A DNA stretch of 64,000 bases from Candidatus Dormiibacter inghamiae (GTDB taxonomy: Bacteria; Chloroflexota; Dormibacteria; Dormibacterales; Dormibacteraceae), in assembly GCA_016464825.1 (NCBI GenBank), contig JAEKNQ010000054.1, positions 1 to 64,000 on the forward strand, in the 5' to 3' direction. Below the pieces are notes generated by a model. It had not been told where the DNA came from, ran no database searches, and worked only from the letters and a program-made list of their open reading frames with translations. Position numbers and translations under genes: made by a program. Positions 24,916-34,372 of the stretch are shown here, piece by piece (the stretch's first letter is position 1; the number at the start of each line of letters is the position of its first letter).

Positions 24916-27561
24916 GTGTCGCAAGGCCACTCCGCCGCACCGCGCCCGACACAGCTGAGCGCATCGCGCGTCACTTGGCGCCGGGTCGCCTCCTGCCTGT
25001 TCACAGCCGCGCTCGGCCTTGGTCTAGTACCGGCGCTGCTGGTGGTCGGGGCCCTGCCAGCGCTGGCCCTGGACAACGGGCTGGCCCGGACGCCCTATCT
25101 GGGCTGGAACACCTATTACGGACTCGGCTCCACCTACAACGACGCAAAAATCAGGGTTGAAGCCGATGCGATGGTCAGCCGTGGGCTGACAGCGGCCGGC
25201 TATCGATACGTCTGGCTCGATGGGGGCTGGTGGTCCGGCACTCGCGATGCCAACGGCAATATCACAGTTGACGCGACACAGTGGCCCGAGGGGATGAAGG
25301 GTGTCGCTAACCACATCCATGCCCGCGGCCTGCGGGCCGGGATCTACACCGACGCCGGCAGCGATGGCTGCGGTGGTGCCAATCAGGGCAGCTATGGGCA
25401 TTACCAGCAAGACGTCAACCAGTTCGCCGCCTGGGGTTTCGACGCCGTCAAGGTCGACTACTGCGGCGGTACCAAGCAGAATCTCGACCCGGCAACACAG
25501 TACGGTCAGTTCCGGGACGCAATCCTGAACGACACCCCGCGGCGCCCGATGCTCTTCAACATCTGCAACCCCTTCCCGCCAGGCACCTCGCCCTGGACTC
25601 CCAACTATCCGCCCTACGATCGCTCCGCCTACAACTCCTTCAGTTTCGGTCCCAGAACCGGCAACTCCTGGCGGACCGACACGGACATCGGTTTCGTACG
25701 AAACATTCAGTTCAAGGACGTTCTTCGCAACCTCGACCATAACGCCGCGCATCCGGAGGCGGCGGGCCCCGGACACTGGAACGACCCCGACTATCTCGGC
25801 CCTGAGCTCGGCATGACCAGCAACGAGTCGCAGGCGCAGTTCAGCCTGTGGGCTGTGGTAGCGGCTCCGCTGATCATCGGCAGCGACGTGTCAGCCCTTT
25901 CGCAGAGCGCGGTGCACATGCTCACCAACGATGAGGTCCTCGATGTCTCCCAGGACCCGCTGGGCGTTCAAGGTAAACCGATCTCCACCCAGGGCAACGG
26001 CCAGGTCTGGGTGAGGCCTTTGGCCAACGGCGACCGCGCGGTTGCCCTCCTCAACCGCGGCACGCTGCCAACCACGATCAGCACGGACGCCAAGGCGATC
26101 GGAATAAAGCATGCCTCCCGCTACGACCTGCGTGACGTCTGGCACCACGCCACTACCGAGAGCGCGGGCACAATAGCTGCGTCGGTGCCGGGGCACAGCG
26201 TCGTGCTGTACCGAGTCTCTCCGGGTCACGGCGACTCGGTTCCACCCGCGGTGCTGCTGTCGCCGCCGGCCACGCCAGCGCCTTACTCCGGCTCCGACCT
26301 GCGCCTCGCCGTTCCGGCCCAAGCCCTGCCTGTCTCGGTGACCTTCACCAACTACGGCCGAACGCCCGTGAAGAATGTCCAGCTGCGCCTGTTCGGCCCT
26401 CCCGGCTGGACGATCCAACCTTCAGGTCCATTGAACGGGGGCACGCTAGTCAGCGGTCGGAGCTACACCGGCCATTGGTCGATCACGCCACCCGCAGGCA
26501 CGCTGCCCGGCAGCAATCTACTGCAGGCGACGGTCACCTACCGTTACGGTGACAACGGCTCGGGAGACCAGACGGGCAGTGACGGCGGCTCGGGCAGCCA
26601 AAACGGCAGTGACAGCTCGTCGACCAAGCTGACCGCGGAGACCAGCGTGCTCGTGCCGCCAGCGCCCCCCTCCGGCATGGGCTACCTGAGTGATCACACC
26701 TGGCTGGACGCGAGCAGCGGGTACCTCGTGCCGAAGCTCGACACTCAATGCTGCGCCAGCACGAAAATCAGCCTTCTGGGCAAGACGTATGACAAGGGGA
26801 TCGGCACCGCCTCCCCGTCCCAGGTCGAGTACTACCTGGGAGGCAACTGCACGGGCGTGACCGCCACTGTCGGCATCGATGATTCCGCCCGATTCACCAC
26901 CGCTGGGGCCACGGCTGTTTTCCAGGTGTTCGCCGACGGCCGCAAGCTCTTCGACAGCGGCTTGGTCACGCAGAACGTCACCAAGGAAGTCAACGTTGAC
27001 GTGAGCGGGGCCAGCGTACTCAGCCTCGTGGTCGGGGACGCCGGAGACGGAGGCTACAACGATCGCGCCGATTGGGCGAACCTGCGGGCGAGCTGTGGCG
27101 CCCCGCCGGCAACAGTGCCACACGGGCCCTGGCCGCATTTCGTGCCCAACTCGAGCGAAACCGCCACCGCGACCAGCGCCAACAACGGCTACCCTGCCAG
27201 CAACGCCATCGACGGCAAGCTCACGACCCTCTGGCATTCCAGGTTCAGCCCGGTCCATGACCCGCTTCCGATCTCTCTCACGATCGACACCGGCGCACCG
27301 CACATCCTGACAGGACTGACCTACCAGGCGCGCCTGGACGGGGACAGCACTGGCATTATCACCACCTACACGATCTCGCTGAGCGTGGATGGGATCAATT
27401 TCACGCCGGCCGCCTCAGGCACCTGGGCGGACGACAGCTCGATCAAGTCTGCCGGGTTTGGTGCGACGGCTGCGCGATACATCCGACTCACAGCGACGAG
27501 CGCCCACAACGGCTATGTTTCCGCAGCGGAGGTTGGCGTCGCGGACAGCCCACCTGCCTGA
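24916..27561 (+). CDS. secreted GH27 alpha-galactosidase with NEW3, NPCBM and F5/8 type C modules
   Basis: The protein has about 881 residues with an N-terminal signal peptide (hydrophobic core ending ALPALA near residue 51). The GH27 barrel follows: TPYLGWNTYYG, nucleophile Asp in VKVDYCGG (~181) and acid/base Asp in HWNDPDYLG (~292). After the barrel's C-terminal sandwich come a NEW3-type domain, a Gly/Ser/Asp linker, an NPCBM-like domain (YDKGIGTASPSQVEYYLGG) and a terminal discoidin-like carbohydrate-binding domain (ARYIRLTATSAHNGY). It should release galactose from galactosides or galactomannan outside the cell. GTG 24916 has AGGGAGAAG upstream; ATG 24844 lies at the predicted promoter and is less likely. 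Confidence 0.92.
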   Translation: MSQGHSAAPRPTQLSASRVTWRRVASCLFTAALGLGLVPALLVVGALPALALDNGLARTPYLGWNTYYGLGSTYNDAKIRVEADAMVSRGLTAAGYRYVWLDGGWWSGTRDANGNITVDATQWPEGMKGVANHIHARGLRAGIYTDAGSDGCGGANQGSYGHYQQDVNQFAAWGFDAVKVDYCGGTKQNLDPATQYGQFRDAILNDTPRRPMLFNICNPFPPGTSPWTPNYPPYDRSAYNSFSFGPRTGNSWRTDTDIGFVRNIQFKDVLRNLDHNAAHPEAAGPGHWNDPDYLGPELGMTSNESQAQFSLWAVVAAPLIIGSDVSALSQSAVHMLTNDEVLDVSQDPLGVQGKPISTQGNGQVWVRPLANGDRAVALLNRGTLPTTISTDAKAIGIKHASRYDLRDVWHHATTESAGTIAASVPGHSVVLYRVSPGHGDSVPPAVLLSPPATPAPYSGSDLRLAVPAQALPVSVTFTNYGRTPVKNVQLRLFGPPGWTIQPSGPLNGGTLVSGRSYTGHWSITPPAGTLPGSNLLQATVTYRYGDNGSGDQTGSDGGSGSQNGSDSSSTKLTAETSVLVPPAPPSGMGYLSDHTWLDASSGYLVPKLDTQCCASTKISLLGKTYDKGIGTASPSQVEYYLGGNCTGVTATVGIDDSARFTTAGATAVFQVFADGRKLFDSGLVTQNVTKEVNVDVSGASVLSLVVGDAGDGGYNDRADWANLRASCGAPPATVPHGPWPHFVPNSSETATATSANNGYPASNAIDGKLTTLWHSRFSPVHDPLPISLTIDTGAPHILTGLTYQARLDGDSTGIITTYTISLSVDGINFTPAASGTWADDSSIKSAGFGATAARYIRLTATSAHNGYVSAAEVGVADSPPA

Positions 27562-27656
27562 GTCGACAGCTCTCGCCGCAGGTTATCGGACCGTCGGGCG
27601 ACGGCCCTGCTCGAGGGGCTCTTACCCTCCGACGACAGCCGGGGCCGCACCATCCG

Positions 27657-28220
27657 TCATGTCTTCTCGAAGAAGTCCCAGCGGGTGGGCGAGCCTGAGA
27701 AGTCGGCTTGGACCAGTGCGAATACCCACCGCGGCCGCACTCTGATCGTGGCCTGAGTGTCGGGGTCCAGGAAGTCGACGTTGTAATCGGTCGAGTACTT
27801 GGCGTTGACGAGCGGGATCACTTTTGCGATGGGCGCCGGGTCCTTGACGATCTCGGCGGTGCCCTCCATTACTCACCGGATCCGCGGCATCCTCGATGGT
27901 GACGACGCAGCGTGGAGCGCCGCGACGTTGCGCGCTTTCCGCGAGGCAAGGCTGCTGATGAACCACAGGCACCGGTCCTGCCTGTCCCATACGGCCCAGA
28001 CCGGCATCGAGTGCGGCCTTCCATCGGGCCAGACGGTCACCGTCCAGTAGTGAGGCAAGGAGCTGAGGCGCTCCCCCGGCCGAGGACCAGGGCAGAGCCC
28101 ACTGCCTTCGGCCGGGCACACGATTCCGTAGCCCGGCATCCAAGGCCGGCTGGCGAGCGGCTCGTGCGGGTGCTGTTGGCCTTGGCCGTCTTCGTGATCG
28201 CTCGGTCCTTCGCTGCTCAT
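27657..28220 (-). pseudogene. frameshifted pyridoxamine-phosphate-oxidase-family gene
   Basis: The N-terminal part (start 28220) reads cleanly as a PPOX-type protein: ASRPWMPGYGIV, YWTVTVWPDGRPHSMPVWAVW, SRKARNVAALH. Similarity then jumps to a second frame (CVVTIEDAADPV, around 27910-27875) and to a third (MEGTAEIVKDPAPIAKV to FFEKT, ending 27657). Two indels within about 60 bases are needed to rebuild the protein. This is either a real pseudogene or local sequencing error; if repaired it would be a roughly 190-residue FMN/F420-binding protein. Confidence 0.75.
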
Positions 28221-28367
28221 GACAGTCCCTAGTACCGATGCAGTAGCAGCTCTACTCTCCCTCCCGCTGTGGACATAGACCGGCCTTTTGGCAGTGACCT
28301 GCTTTCGCGGGTCCAAAGCGCGAGGTACTGTGGCCGGAGTGAAATCGAGCAGCTAGCTCCCTTCGGG

Positions 28368-29366
28368 CTACACGCCGGCCGTGTGGAGGATGGCGTAGAG
28401 CACCCAGCCGATAGTGGCGGACGCGGGAATGGTAAGGAGCCAGGCGGCCACGATGTTCGCCCCCACGCCCCAGCCGGCCGCCGTCAGGCGCCGGGGCGCG
28501 CCCGCTCCCATCACTGAACCTGTCACCACATGGGTGGTGCTCACCGGAGCGCCGAACACAGTGGCCAGCAGGATGGTACCGGCGCCGGACAGCTGGGCGC
28601 CCATGCCGGTGGCCGGCTCCAGCTTGTAGATCCGCCAGCCCAGAGTGCGTATGATCCGCCAGCCACCCGCATAAGTGCCGAAGCCGATCGCCGCAGCCGC
28701 CAGCAGGACCACCCAGGCAGGGATCATGAATTTGTGCAGGTGGCCGGTGGCCAGCAGCGCCATGCCCATGGCGGCCATGGATTTTTGAGCATCGTTGCCG
28801 CCGTGGGAGTAGGAGACAAACGCCGCGGTGACCACCTGTCCGTAGCGGAAGTAGCGGTTGGCGCGCACTGGTCGCGCATGCCGGAAGGCCCAGTAAACGC
28901 CCACCATCAGCAGTGCAGCGACCAGGAACCCGATCGGCGGCGAGAGCACCAGCCAGGTCAGTACTTTCCCGACCTCGGACCAACGGATCGCCGTGAAGCT
29001 ACCCCCAGCAGCCACGCCCGCACCCAGCAGGGCACCGACGAAAGCGTGGGTCGAGCTGCTGGGCAGGCCCAGGTACCAGGTGACGAGGTTCCACACGATG
29101 GCCCCCAGCAGCCCCGCCAGGATCACTATCAGGGTTGGCTGCATGAGCAGCTTGGCGATGGTGTTGCTCACGGCGCCGCCGAATACCAGAACCGTCACCA
29201 GGGCGCCGATCAGGTTGAAAGTCGCTGACAGCAGGACGGCCAGCCGGGGGGTCAGCGCTCGCGTCGAGACGGAGGTTGCGATCGCATTGGCGGTGTCGTG
29301 AAAACCGTTGGTGAAGTCGAAGCCCAGCGCCACCAGGATGGTGACGACGAGCAGGACGTCAGGCAT
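28368..29366 (-). CDS. PiT-family inorganic phosphate transporter
   Basis: The 332-residue membrane protein has the two inverted PiT signatures: GFDFTNGFHDTANAIATSVSTRAL at the N-terminus and a C-terminal GAPVSTTHVVTGSVMGAG. About ten transmembrane helices are expected. It is a low-affinity, ion-coupled phosphate symporter. Its ATG lies inside the end of the DUF47 gene (8-bp overlap), the usual partner of PiT transporters. Confidence 0.93.
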   Translation of the reverse strand: MPDVLLVVTILVALGFDFTNGFHDTANAIATSVSTRALTPRLAVLLSATFNLIGALVTVLVFGGAVSNTIAKLLMQPTLIVILAGLLGAIVWNLVTWYLGLPSSSTHAFVGALLGAGVAAGGSFTAIRWSEVGKVLTWLVLSPPIGFLVAALLMVGVYWAFRHARPVRANRYFRYGQVVTAAFVSYSHGGNDAQKSMAAMGMALLATGHLHKFMIPAWVVLLAAAAIGFGTYAGGWRIIRTLGWRIYKLEPATGMGAQLSGAGTILLATVFGAPVSTTHVVTGSVMGAGAPRRLTAAGWGVGANIVAAWLLTIPASATIGWVLYAILHTAGV

Positions 29367-29970
29367 TCTTGATGGAGATCGTCTCCAGCACGTTGGCCAC
29401 GTGCTCGCAGGTGTCCATGGTCTCTTCCAGCAAGTCGTACAGGTCCTTCCACTTGATCAGATGGGCGGCGGAAAGGCCGTTGCCTTCGAACATCGCGCCA
29501 AGAGCCTCCCGACTGATGCGATCGCCCTCGTTCTCCAGTCTGTGGATCTCCAGCCGTCGCGCCTCGAGTTCGTTGAAGCTCTCCAGATCCTCCAGTGCCC
29601 GAGCCAGCTCGATGCCGGCCTCGGCCAGGCATTCACCAAAAGCCTTGGCCGGCTCGGTGACCTCCGTCACCCGGTAGAGCTCCATCTTGTCGCCCACCTC
29701 CTCAGCCAAGTCCACGACGTCGTCAACGGTGGAGGCGAGAAGCAGGATGTCCTCACTTTCCATGGGAGCCACGAAGGTGCGGTTCACCAGCTCGTAGATC
29801 TCGTGCGTGACGTCGTCGCAGCGGTGCTCCAGGTCACGCAACCGGGGATGCCGGGACCGGCCCTCCAAGAGGCTCTTCGAGAGTTCGGTCAGGGTCTCGC
29901 TGACCAGCTGCCCCTGCTGCTTGAACAGCTCGTAAAAGCGCCGCTCGCGTGGCACCAAGCTCAGCTTCAC
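29359..29970 (-). CDS. DUF47/PhoU-like regulator of PiT transporter
   Basis: The 203-residue all-helical DUF47 protein has acidic metal-binding motifs of PhoU-like bundles (RDLEHRCDDVTHEIYELVNR and LHRLENEGDRISREAL-type repeats). These proteins pair with PiT transporters and modulate phosphate uptake. The start is GTG 29970, with GATACT 8 nt upstream as a possible -10 of a nearly leaderless operon. Confidence 0.9.
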   Translation of the reverse strand: MKLSLVPRERRFYELFKQQGQLVSETLTELSKSLLEGRSRHPRLRDLEHRCDDVTHEIYELVNRTFVAPMESEDILLLASTVDDVVDLAEEVGDKMELYRVTEVTEPAKAFGECLAEAGIELARALEDLESFNELEARRLEIHRLENEGDRISREALGAMFEGNGLSAAHLIKWKDLYDLLEETMDTCEHVANVLETISIKNA

Positions 29971-30118
29971 AGTGCCTAAGTATCCCGATTTGGAAGTTCA
30001 AGCGCTCCAGTACTTATCACTGGGTTAATGTCAACCAATTCCATCCAAGCGACCGGGACGGGTTCGGCAACCCTTCCCAGGGTCCTGGCACTGAGGTCGG
30101 CGCATATTGCCGAGATCG

Positions 30119-30290
30119 GGGACCGGCCAACCGGGGGTGGAAGGAAAGGGTGGTGCGAGGAGGTGCGCACTTCCAGCCGGTCGCCCCGCGCAGCGGGGCG
30201 TGGGACGCCGCCCGGGCCGCTTGACGCCGGCTTCAGCGCCGCAGGCGCCCGTCCGCCTAGCCCGGGAAGATGCAAGGAACTTCGGTTCCA
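30119..30290. ncRNA. candidate structured RNA, copy B of the two-copy motif
   Basis: The gap 29971-30295 (325 bp) holds no gene but repeats the core seen at the window start: GAAGGAAAGGGTGG, CGAGGAGG, GCG, then after a variable hairpin GGGCCG and CTTGACGCC. The variable hairpin here is CGCCCCG...CGGGGCG instead of the AT-containing one in copy A. Core conservation with a changed stem suggests a structured RNA. Boundaries and strand are uncertain. It sits upstream of the DUF47-PiT operon and downstream of the 570-residue protein gene. Confidence 0.4.
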
Positions 30291-30295
30291 GGACA

Positions 30296-32008
30296 CTAGG
30301 CCTGATCAGCGGTCTGCAGTGCGCCCTCCTGGGCCAGAATGCGGCGAGCCACCGCGATCGCCGCGGCATAGGTGGCGTCCATGCCGTGATAACTGAGGCC
30401 GCGCGCCCCCAGCGTTCGCGCCTGCGTGTACGGCGTGTCAGACGCGTAATGAACTATGCCCAGGTCGAAGCCGGGCTGGGACATGTTGACCTGCTCCTGC
30501 AGTGGGTGCCGACCGGGCATCGTGACCTCGTAGCAGGCATCCAGATACGGGCCGGCCTCCATCTCGACAACTGTGTAGCGGCCCCGGTAATAGAACTCAA
30601 GGTAGTCGAGATTCTGCAGAAAGGTACCGCGCACAGTCACGGCGCGCTGGTTGTCCAGCACCGAACCGAAGACCAGGTGCGGCTGCACGTCGGCGGCGGT
30701 GAAGCAGTTGTCAAGCCAGTAGGTGTTGCCCGAATGCTCGTTGTGAACGGCATTCGGGATCAAGATGTCGCCCACGTCGGCGTTGAGCGTGGCCGCCTTG
30801 CCCATCACGTACACACCCAGCAGCCAGGGCATCGATTCAGCCACCTGACGCAGCAGGTGGTACGCCGCCAGCCCCAGCGGATAGTCGATGTTGACAATCG
30901 CCGCCCGGCTCTGGCGCAGCCGTTCAGCGTCGATCCGGCCCACGCGGGGATCCAACCGATCGGCCTGTAGCGAGGCAAGCCTGACGATCTGCACGGCTGA
31001 ATCTATGCCCGTCGCCTCAGCGGCGACGTGCCGGATGCCCACCTCGGCCTCCAGCTCGATTCGGCGGCCCCGGAAGTAGGTCGCGTCGGGATGACAGTCG
31101 AAGAGGTCGCGCGCGGCGAAGTACAGCCAGTTGGCGCGGGAGGCGGACACGCGGCCGCTTTCCAGCTTGTCAAGCTCCGCGGCCAGACCGGGACTCACCT
31201 TGCGGGCGTGCTCGGTGATCTCAGGCTCCAGCTGAAAAGCCACGCCGCTCAGAACGTTGACGAGGCTGTGCACATTCGAGGAAACGAAGTAGACGGGCGC
31301 TTCCGCGACGTCCAACTCGCTCATCACGACACGGACCGGCTGCCACCAGCGGGCCGCTGTGCGCGCGTAGCCGACGTGCGAACCGCCAATCAGCCGCAGG
31401 ATGATGTGGCACTCCTCCGCCACCACTCGGGCCAGATTCTCCTCCACGTCGTCCGACCAGGCCTCCAGCAGGCGCGACCAATCTTCGGCGGCGACGTGTG
31501 CCGCCTCCCGCGCCGCTCCAACCGCGACGCCCTCCGCCGAGAGCAGGTGGTGCAGCTTGTTCCATTCGATTTGGAACGCGACCAGCACGGGTACCACGTC
31601 GTCGACGTCAGAGGGCGACGCCAGCAGCACGGCCAGTGTGTCCCCGCCGTCGTAGTACCAGGAGCGACGCCGGGCGGGCGCCTGCACCCGCTCCCAGTCG
31701 GAGATGTCGAGGCCCAGCGTCTTCTCGAAACCCTGGCGGCTCTGGCCCAGCACGACTCGGCGTGACCGCGCGAGCGTGGCTGGGAGCCGCCGGATGGCGT
31801 AGAGAAAGGCGCCCATGTCCATCTCCCTGTCCGCGGCCAGAGGATGAAGCGCCGAGCGCATGGCGAGGTGGGCTTGCTGGAGGGAATCGATCCTGATCTC
31901 GCCCGAGCTCTGCAGCATGGTCGTGTAGGTCCGGACATACAGCTCGACTGCATGCCTTTGCGCCCAACCCGCCTCGGCCCGAGGCGGCCGCTCGTAGGGT
32001 GGTTCCAT
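30296..32008 (-). CDS. uncharacterised 570-residue protein with phosphorylase-like C-terminus
   Basis: I know no function for this large soluble protein. Residues ~1-330 are mostly helical (YVRTYTTMLQSSGEI; YYDGGDTLAVLLASPSDVDDVVPVLVAFQIEWNKLH). The C-terminal ~230 residues resemble nucleoside phosphorylases: a Gly-rich first strand region (WLLGVYVMGKAATLNADVGD), GDILIPNAVHNE, and a methionine-glutamate pair in VVEMEAGPYLDA like the nucleoside-binding MEA of that superfamily. It could act on a nucleoside-like ligand or only keep the fold. TAGACT lies 6 nt before its ATG. Downstream neighbour of the amino-acid permease (30-bp gap). Confidence 0.7.
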   Translation of the reverse strand: MEPPYERPPRAEAGWAQRHAVELYVRTYTTMLQSSGEIRIDSLQQAHLAMRSALHPLAADREMDMGAFLYAIRRLPATLARSRRVVLGQSRQGFEKTLGLDISDWERVQAPARRRSWYYDGGDTLAVLLASPSDVDDVVPVLVAFQIEWNKLHHLLSAEGVAVGAAREAAHVAAEDWSRLLEAWSDDVEENLARVVAEECHIILRLIGGSHVGYARTAARWWQPVRVVMSELDVAEAPVYFVSSNVHSLVNVLSGVAFQLEPEITEHARKVSPGLAAELDKLESGRVSASRANWLYFAARDLFDCHPDATYFRGRRIELEAEVGIRHVAAEATGIDSAVQIVRLASLQADRLDPRVGRIDAERLRQSRAAIVNIDYPLGLAAYHLLRQVAESMPWLLGVYVMGKAATLNADVGDILIPNAVHNEHSGNTYWLDNCFTAADVQPHLVFGSVLDNQRAVTVRGTFLQNLDYLEFYYRGRYTVVEMEAGPYLDACYEVTMPGRHPLQEQVNMSQPGFDLGIVHYASDTPYTQARTLGARGLSYHGMDATYAAAIAVARRILAQEGALQTADQA

Positions 32009-32014
32009 CCGGCG

Positions 32015-32020
32015 AGTCTA
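32015..32020 (-). promoter_or_regulatory. TAGACT -10 element, 6 nt before start at 32008
   Basis: TANNNT hexamer with exactly 6 nt to the ATG. It lies in the 30-bp gap after the permease gene, so the 570-residue protein likely has its own leaderless transcript. Confidence 0.42.
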
Positions 32021-32038
32021 GGTCTGCCTCGACGCTCG

Positions 32039-33469
32039 CTAGGCGCCTGGCGTTTCAACCACCTCGCCGTGGCCCAGCCGGCTGTGCCGGTAGCCGTAGA
32101 GCCAGTAGATGACCAGCCCTATGGTGAACCAGACTATGAAGCGCAGCCAGGTCACCGGCTGCAGCTTGGTGATGAGCGCTAGCGAGAAGAGGATGCCGAG
32201 CAGGGGGATGACGGGCATGGCCGGACAGCGGAAGGTGCGAGGCAGCTCCGGCGATCGGTAATGCAGGACGATCACAGCAGCACAGACGACCACGAACGCC
32301 AAGAGGATGCCGATGTTGGTCAATTCGGCGGCCTGCAGGATGGGCGTGAAGCCGGCTATGCCGGCGGCCACTATGCCGATGATCCAGGTAGGCCGGTACG
32401 GTGACGCGTTGCGGTTGGTCTTCGCAAACCACTCGGGCAACAGGCCGTCGCGGCTGATGGCGTACCAGACGCGCGATGCGCCTAGGGTGAAGGAAAACAG
32501 CACGGTGACAATGCCGATGATGGCGCCAACCGCGACGAGCTGCGCAAATGCGCTCAGACCAACGTTCTGGAAGGCCACTGAAAACGCTCTGGTCGCGTCC
32601 AGCTTGGCGTACGGCTGCATTCCAGTGAGCACCGTCGCGGCCAACAGGTAGAGCACCATCGCGATGGCCAGAGAGAGGATGATCGCCTTGGGCAGAATGT
32701 GCTGGGCGTCCTTGGACTCTTCGGCGGCAGTGCTCATCGCGTCATACCCGAAGACTGCGAAGAACACAGTTGCCGCACCCGTCACCGCGCCACCAAAGCC
32801 GAATGGCAGATACGGCTGGAAGTTGCCGGTCCTGATGTAAAAGGCGCCGACCACTATGACGGCGACCACTATGGCAATCTTCACGAAGACCAGAGCCGTC
32901 TCGATCCGCGCCGAGGAGCGAATTCCACGATTGAGCAGGAACGCGACAAATAGGCAGAGAAAAACGGCGGCGAGATCGATGACGTGGCCCGACCCGGTGC
33001 CAGGGGCGCCCAGCATCCACGCAGGCAGCTGGAGGCCGAAGTTCTGGAGCAGGAAGGTCAGGTAGCCGGATACAGCTATTGCCACGACTCCCACAATCGC
33101 CGTGTACTCGAGCAGCAGGTCCCAACCGATGAACCAGCCGACCACCTCGCCGAGCACTGCGTAACCGTAGGTGTAGGCGGAGCCCGCCTCTGGGATGAGC
33201 CCGCCGAACTCGGCATAGCTCAGGGCGGCGCAGGCGCTGGCCACGCCGGCCAGCAGGAAGGAGATGGTCACTCCGGGTCCGGCGTCTGACTTCGCCACGC
33301 CGCCGGCCAGGGTGAAAATGCCGGCGCCGATGATGGCGCCCAACCCGATGGCTGTCAGCTGCCAGAGGCCAATGCTGCGCTGGAGACCGCCCTGCTCTTC
33401 TTCCTCAGTCGCGATCGGCTTGCGCCGAAAGGGACCTGACACCGCAAGACGCCGATTTCCTGTGGCCAT
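32039..33469 (-). CDS. APC-family amino-acid permease (CAT/YfnA-like)
   Basis: The 476-residue transporter has about 12-13 transmembrane helices and the APC hallmark at the N-terminus, LTAIGLGAIIGAGIFTLAGG, then AALSYAEFGGLIPEAGSAYTYGY. The later FAVFGYDAMSTAAEESKDAQHILPKAI matches the cationic-amino-acid-transporter (CAT/YfnA) branch. It is expected to import an amino acid by cation-coupled transport or exchange. Start ATG 33469 has GAGGTG nearby. Confidence 0.92.
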   Translation of the reverse strand: MATGNRRLAVSGPFRRKPIATEEEEQGGLQRSIGLWQLTAIGLGAIIGAGIFTLAGGVAKSDAGPGVTISFLLAGVASACAALSYAEFGGLIPEAGSAYTYGYAVLGEVVGWFIGWDLLLEYTAIVGVVAIAVSGYLTFLLQNFGLQLPAWMLGAPGTGSGHVIDLAAVFLCLFVAFLLNRGIRSSARIETALVFVKIAIVVAVIVVGAFYIRTGNFQPYLPFGFGGAVTGAATVFFAVFGYDAMSTAAEESKDAQHILPKAIILSLAIAMVLYLLAATVLTGMQPYAKLDATRAFSVAFQNVGLSAFAQLVAVGAIIGIVTVLFSFTLGASRVWYAISRDGLLPEWFAKTNRNASPYRPTWIIGIVAAGIAGFTPILQAAELTNIGILLAFVVVCAAVIVLHYRSPELPRTFRCPAMPVIPLLGILFSLALITKLQPVTWLRFIVWFTIGLVIYWLYGYRHSRLGHGEVVETPGA

Positions 33470-33546
33470 CGAGGCACCTCATGCTAGTGTCCCGCGCCGG
33501 GTCGTGACTGCAGCCCATCGCTCTGACCTGCGCGGCCAGACGGGGT

Positions 33547-34365
33547 TCAGTCACCGGCGTGGAGGCCTCTTAGGGCAGCCAGGTAGCGCTCAGCCGAGCG
33601 GCGGAAAGCCTCCTTGCCCTGGCTCGCCACTACCCTGTCGTACCAGGCGCCGTAGATGCGATCGAATTTGAGGGGTTCGAGTCGATCCCTTATCGCCTGC
33701 ACCTCAGCGCTCGAAAGAGGGATGTAGTTGGGATAGCTGCGCATGAAGCTCAGCCAGCGGCGGTCGGCGACGACCTGGACGACGTCCCCGCTGAGCAGCG
33801 TGCCCTCCTTCTCCCCGCCTCGCCAGTGCAGGACCGTGCCCCCCGCGAAGTGACCGCCCAGCCTGAGCAGGTTCACATCCGGTAGCAGCTCACACTCCTC
33901 ACCGCTCCAGAAATGAATGCAGGGATCCTGGCGCATAACCCAGCGGCTGTCCGCCTGGTGCAGATAGACGCGCGCGCCGAAGGTGCTGCCCCACTCGACA
34001 AGTGAGGCGTAGTAATGAGGATGGGAGATCGCGATGGCGGCGAGACCGCCTCGACTGCGCACGAAGCTGACCATCTCCTCCGCCAAGAGCGGGATGCAAT
34101 CCCAGAGCACGTTGCCGTCTGGCGTCTCCAGCAGCAACGCGCGCTGGCCGATCGCGAAGCTCGGTTTCATGCCGATGCCGGTCAGCCCGGGCTCCTCCTC
34201 CCGGATGTCCGCCTGATGTTGCTGCCGGAGCTCGTCTGGGGTGGTCCAGATCTGCCCCTCCGAGCCGACGTACTGGCGCTCGTCCAGGCACACAGGACAC
34301 TCCTCCGGTGGCTCAGTGGATTCCGCGAACTGAACGCCGCAGGTTCGGCAGATGAAGCCGGCCAC
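33547..34365 (-). CDS. metallo-beta-lactamase-fold protein with rubredoxin-like N-terminus
   Basis: The 272-residue protein starts with a zinc-ribbon or rubredoxin-like knuckle (CRTCG at 6-10 and CPVC at 24-27), followed by an MBL fold. The usual HxHxDH motif reads HPHYYA, so the second-metal ligands are altered, while His in GGHFAGGTV and Asp in LLSGDVVQ remain. A single-metal or non-hydrolytic activity is possible. Substrate unknown. It follows the small Cys protein by 7 bp and the acyl-CoA ligase, as the third gene of that minus-strand operon. GTG start. Confidence 0.78.
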   Translation of the reverse strand: MAGFICRTCGVQFAESTEPPEECPVCLDERQYVGSEGQIWTTPDELRQQHQADIREEEPGLTGIGMKPSFAIGQRALLLETPDGNVLWDCIPLLAEEMVSFVRSRGGLAAIAISHPHYYASLVEWGSTFGARVYLHQADSRWVMRQDPCIHFWSGEECELLPDVNLLRLGGHFAGGTVLHWRGGEKEGTLLSGDVVQVVADRRWLSFMRSYPNYIPLSSAEVQAIRDRLEPLKFDRIYGAWYDRVVASQGKEAFRRSAERYLAALRGLHAGD

Positions 34366-34372
34366 GGTTGGG

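Noticed and set aside
26550-26630. Short tandem-like repeats in the alpha-galactosidase gene
   Set aside because: They encode a Gly/Ser/Asp linker between domains, normal for secreted modular enzymes, not a DNA repeat with its own role.
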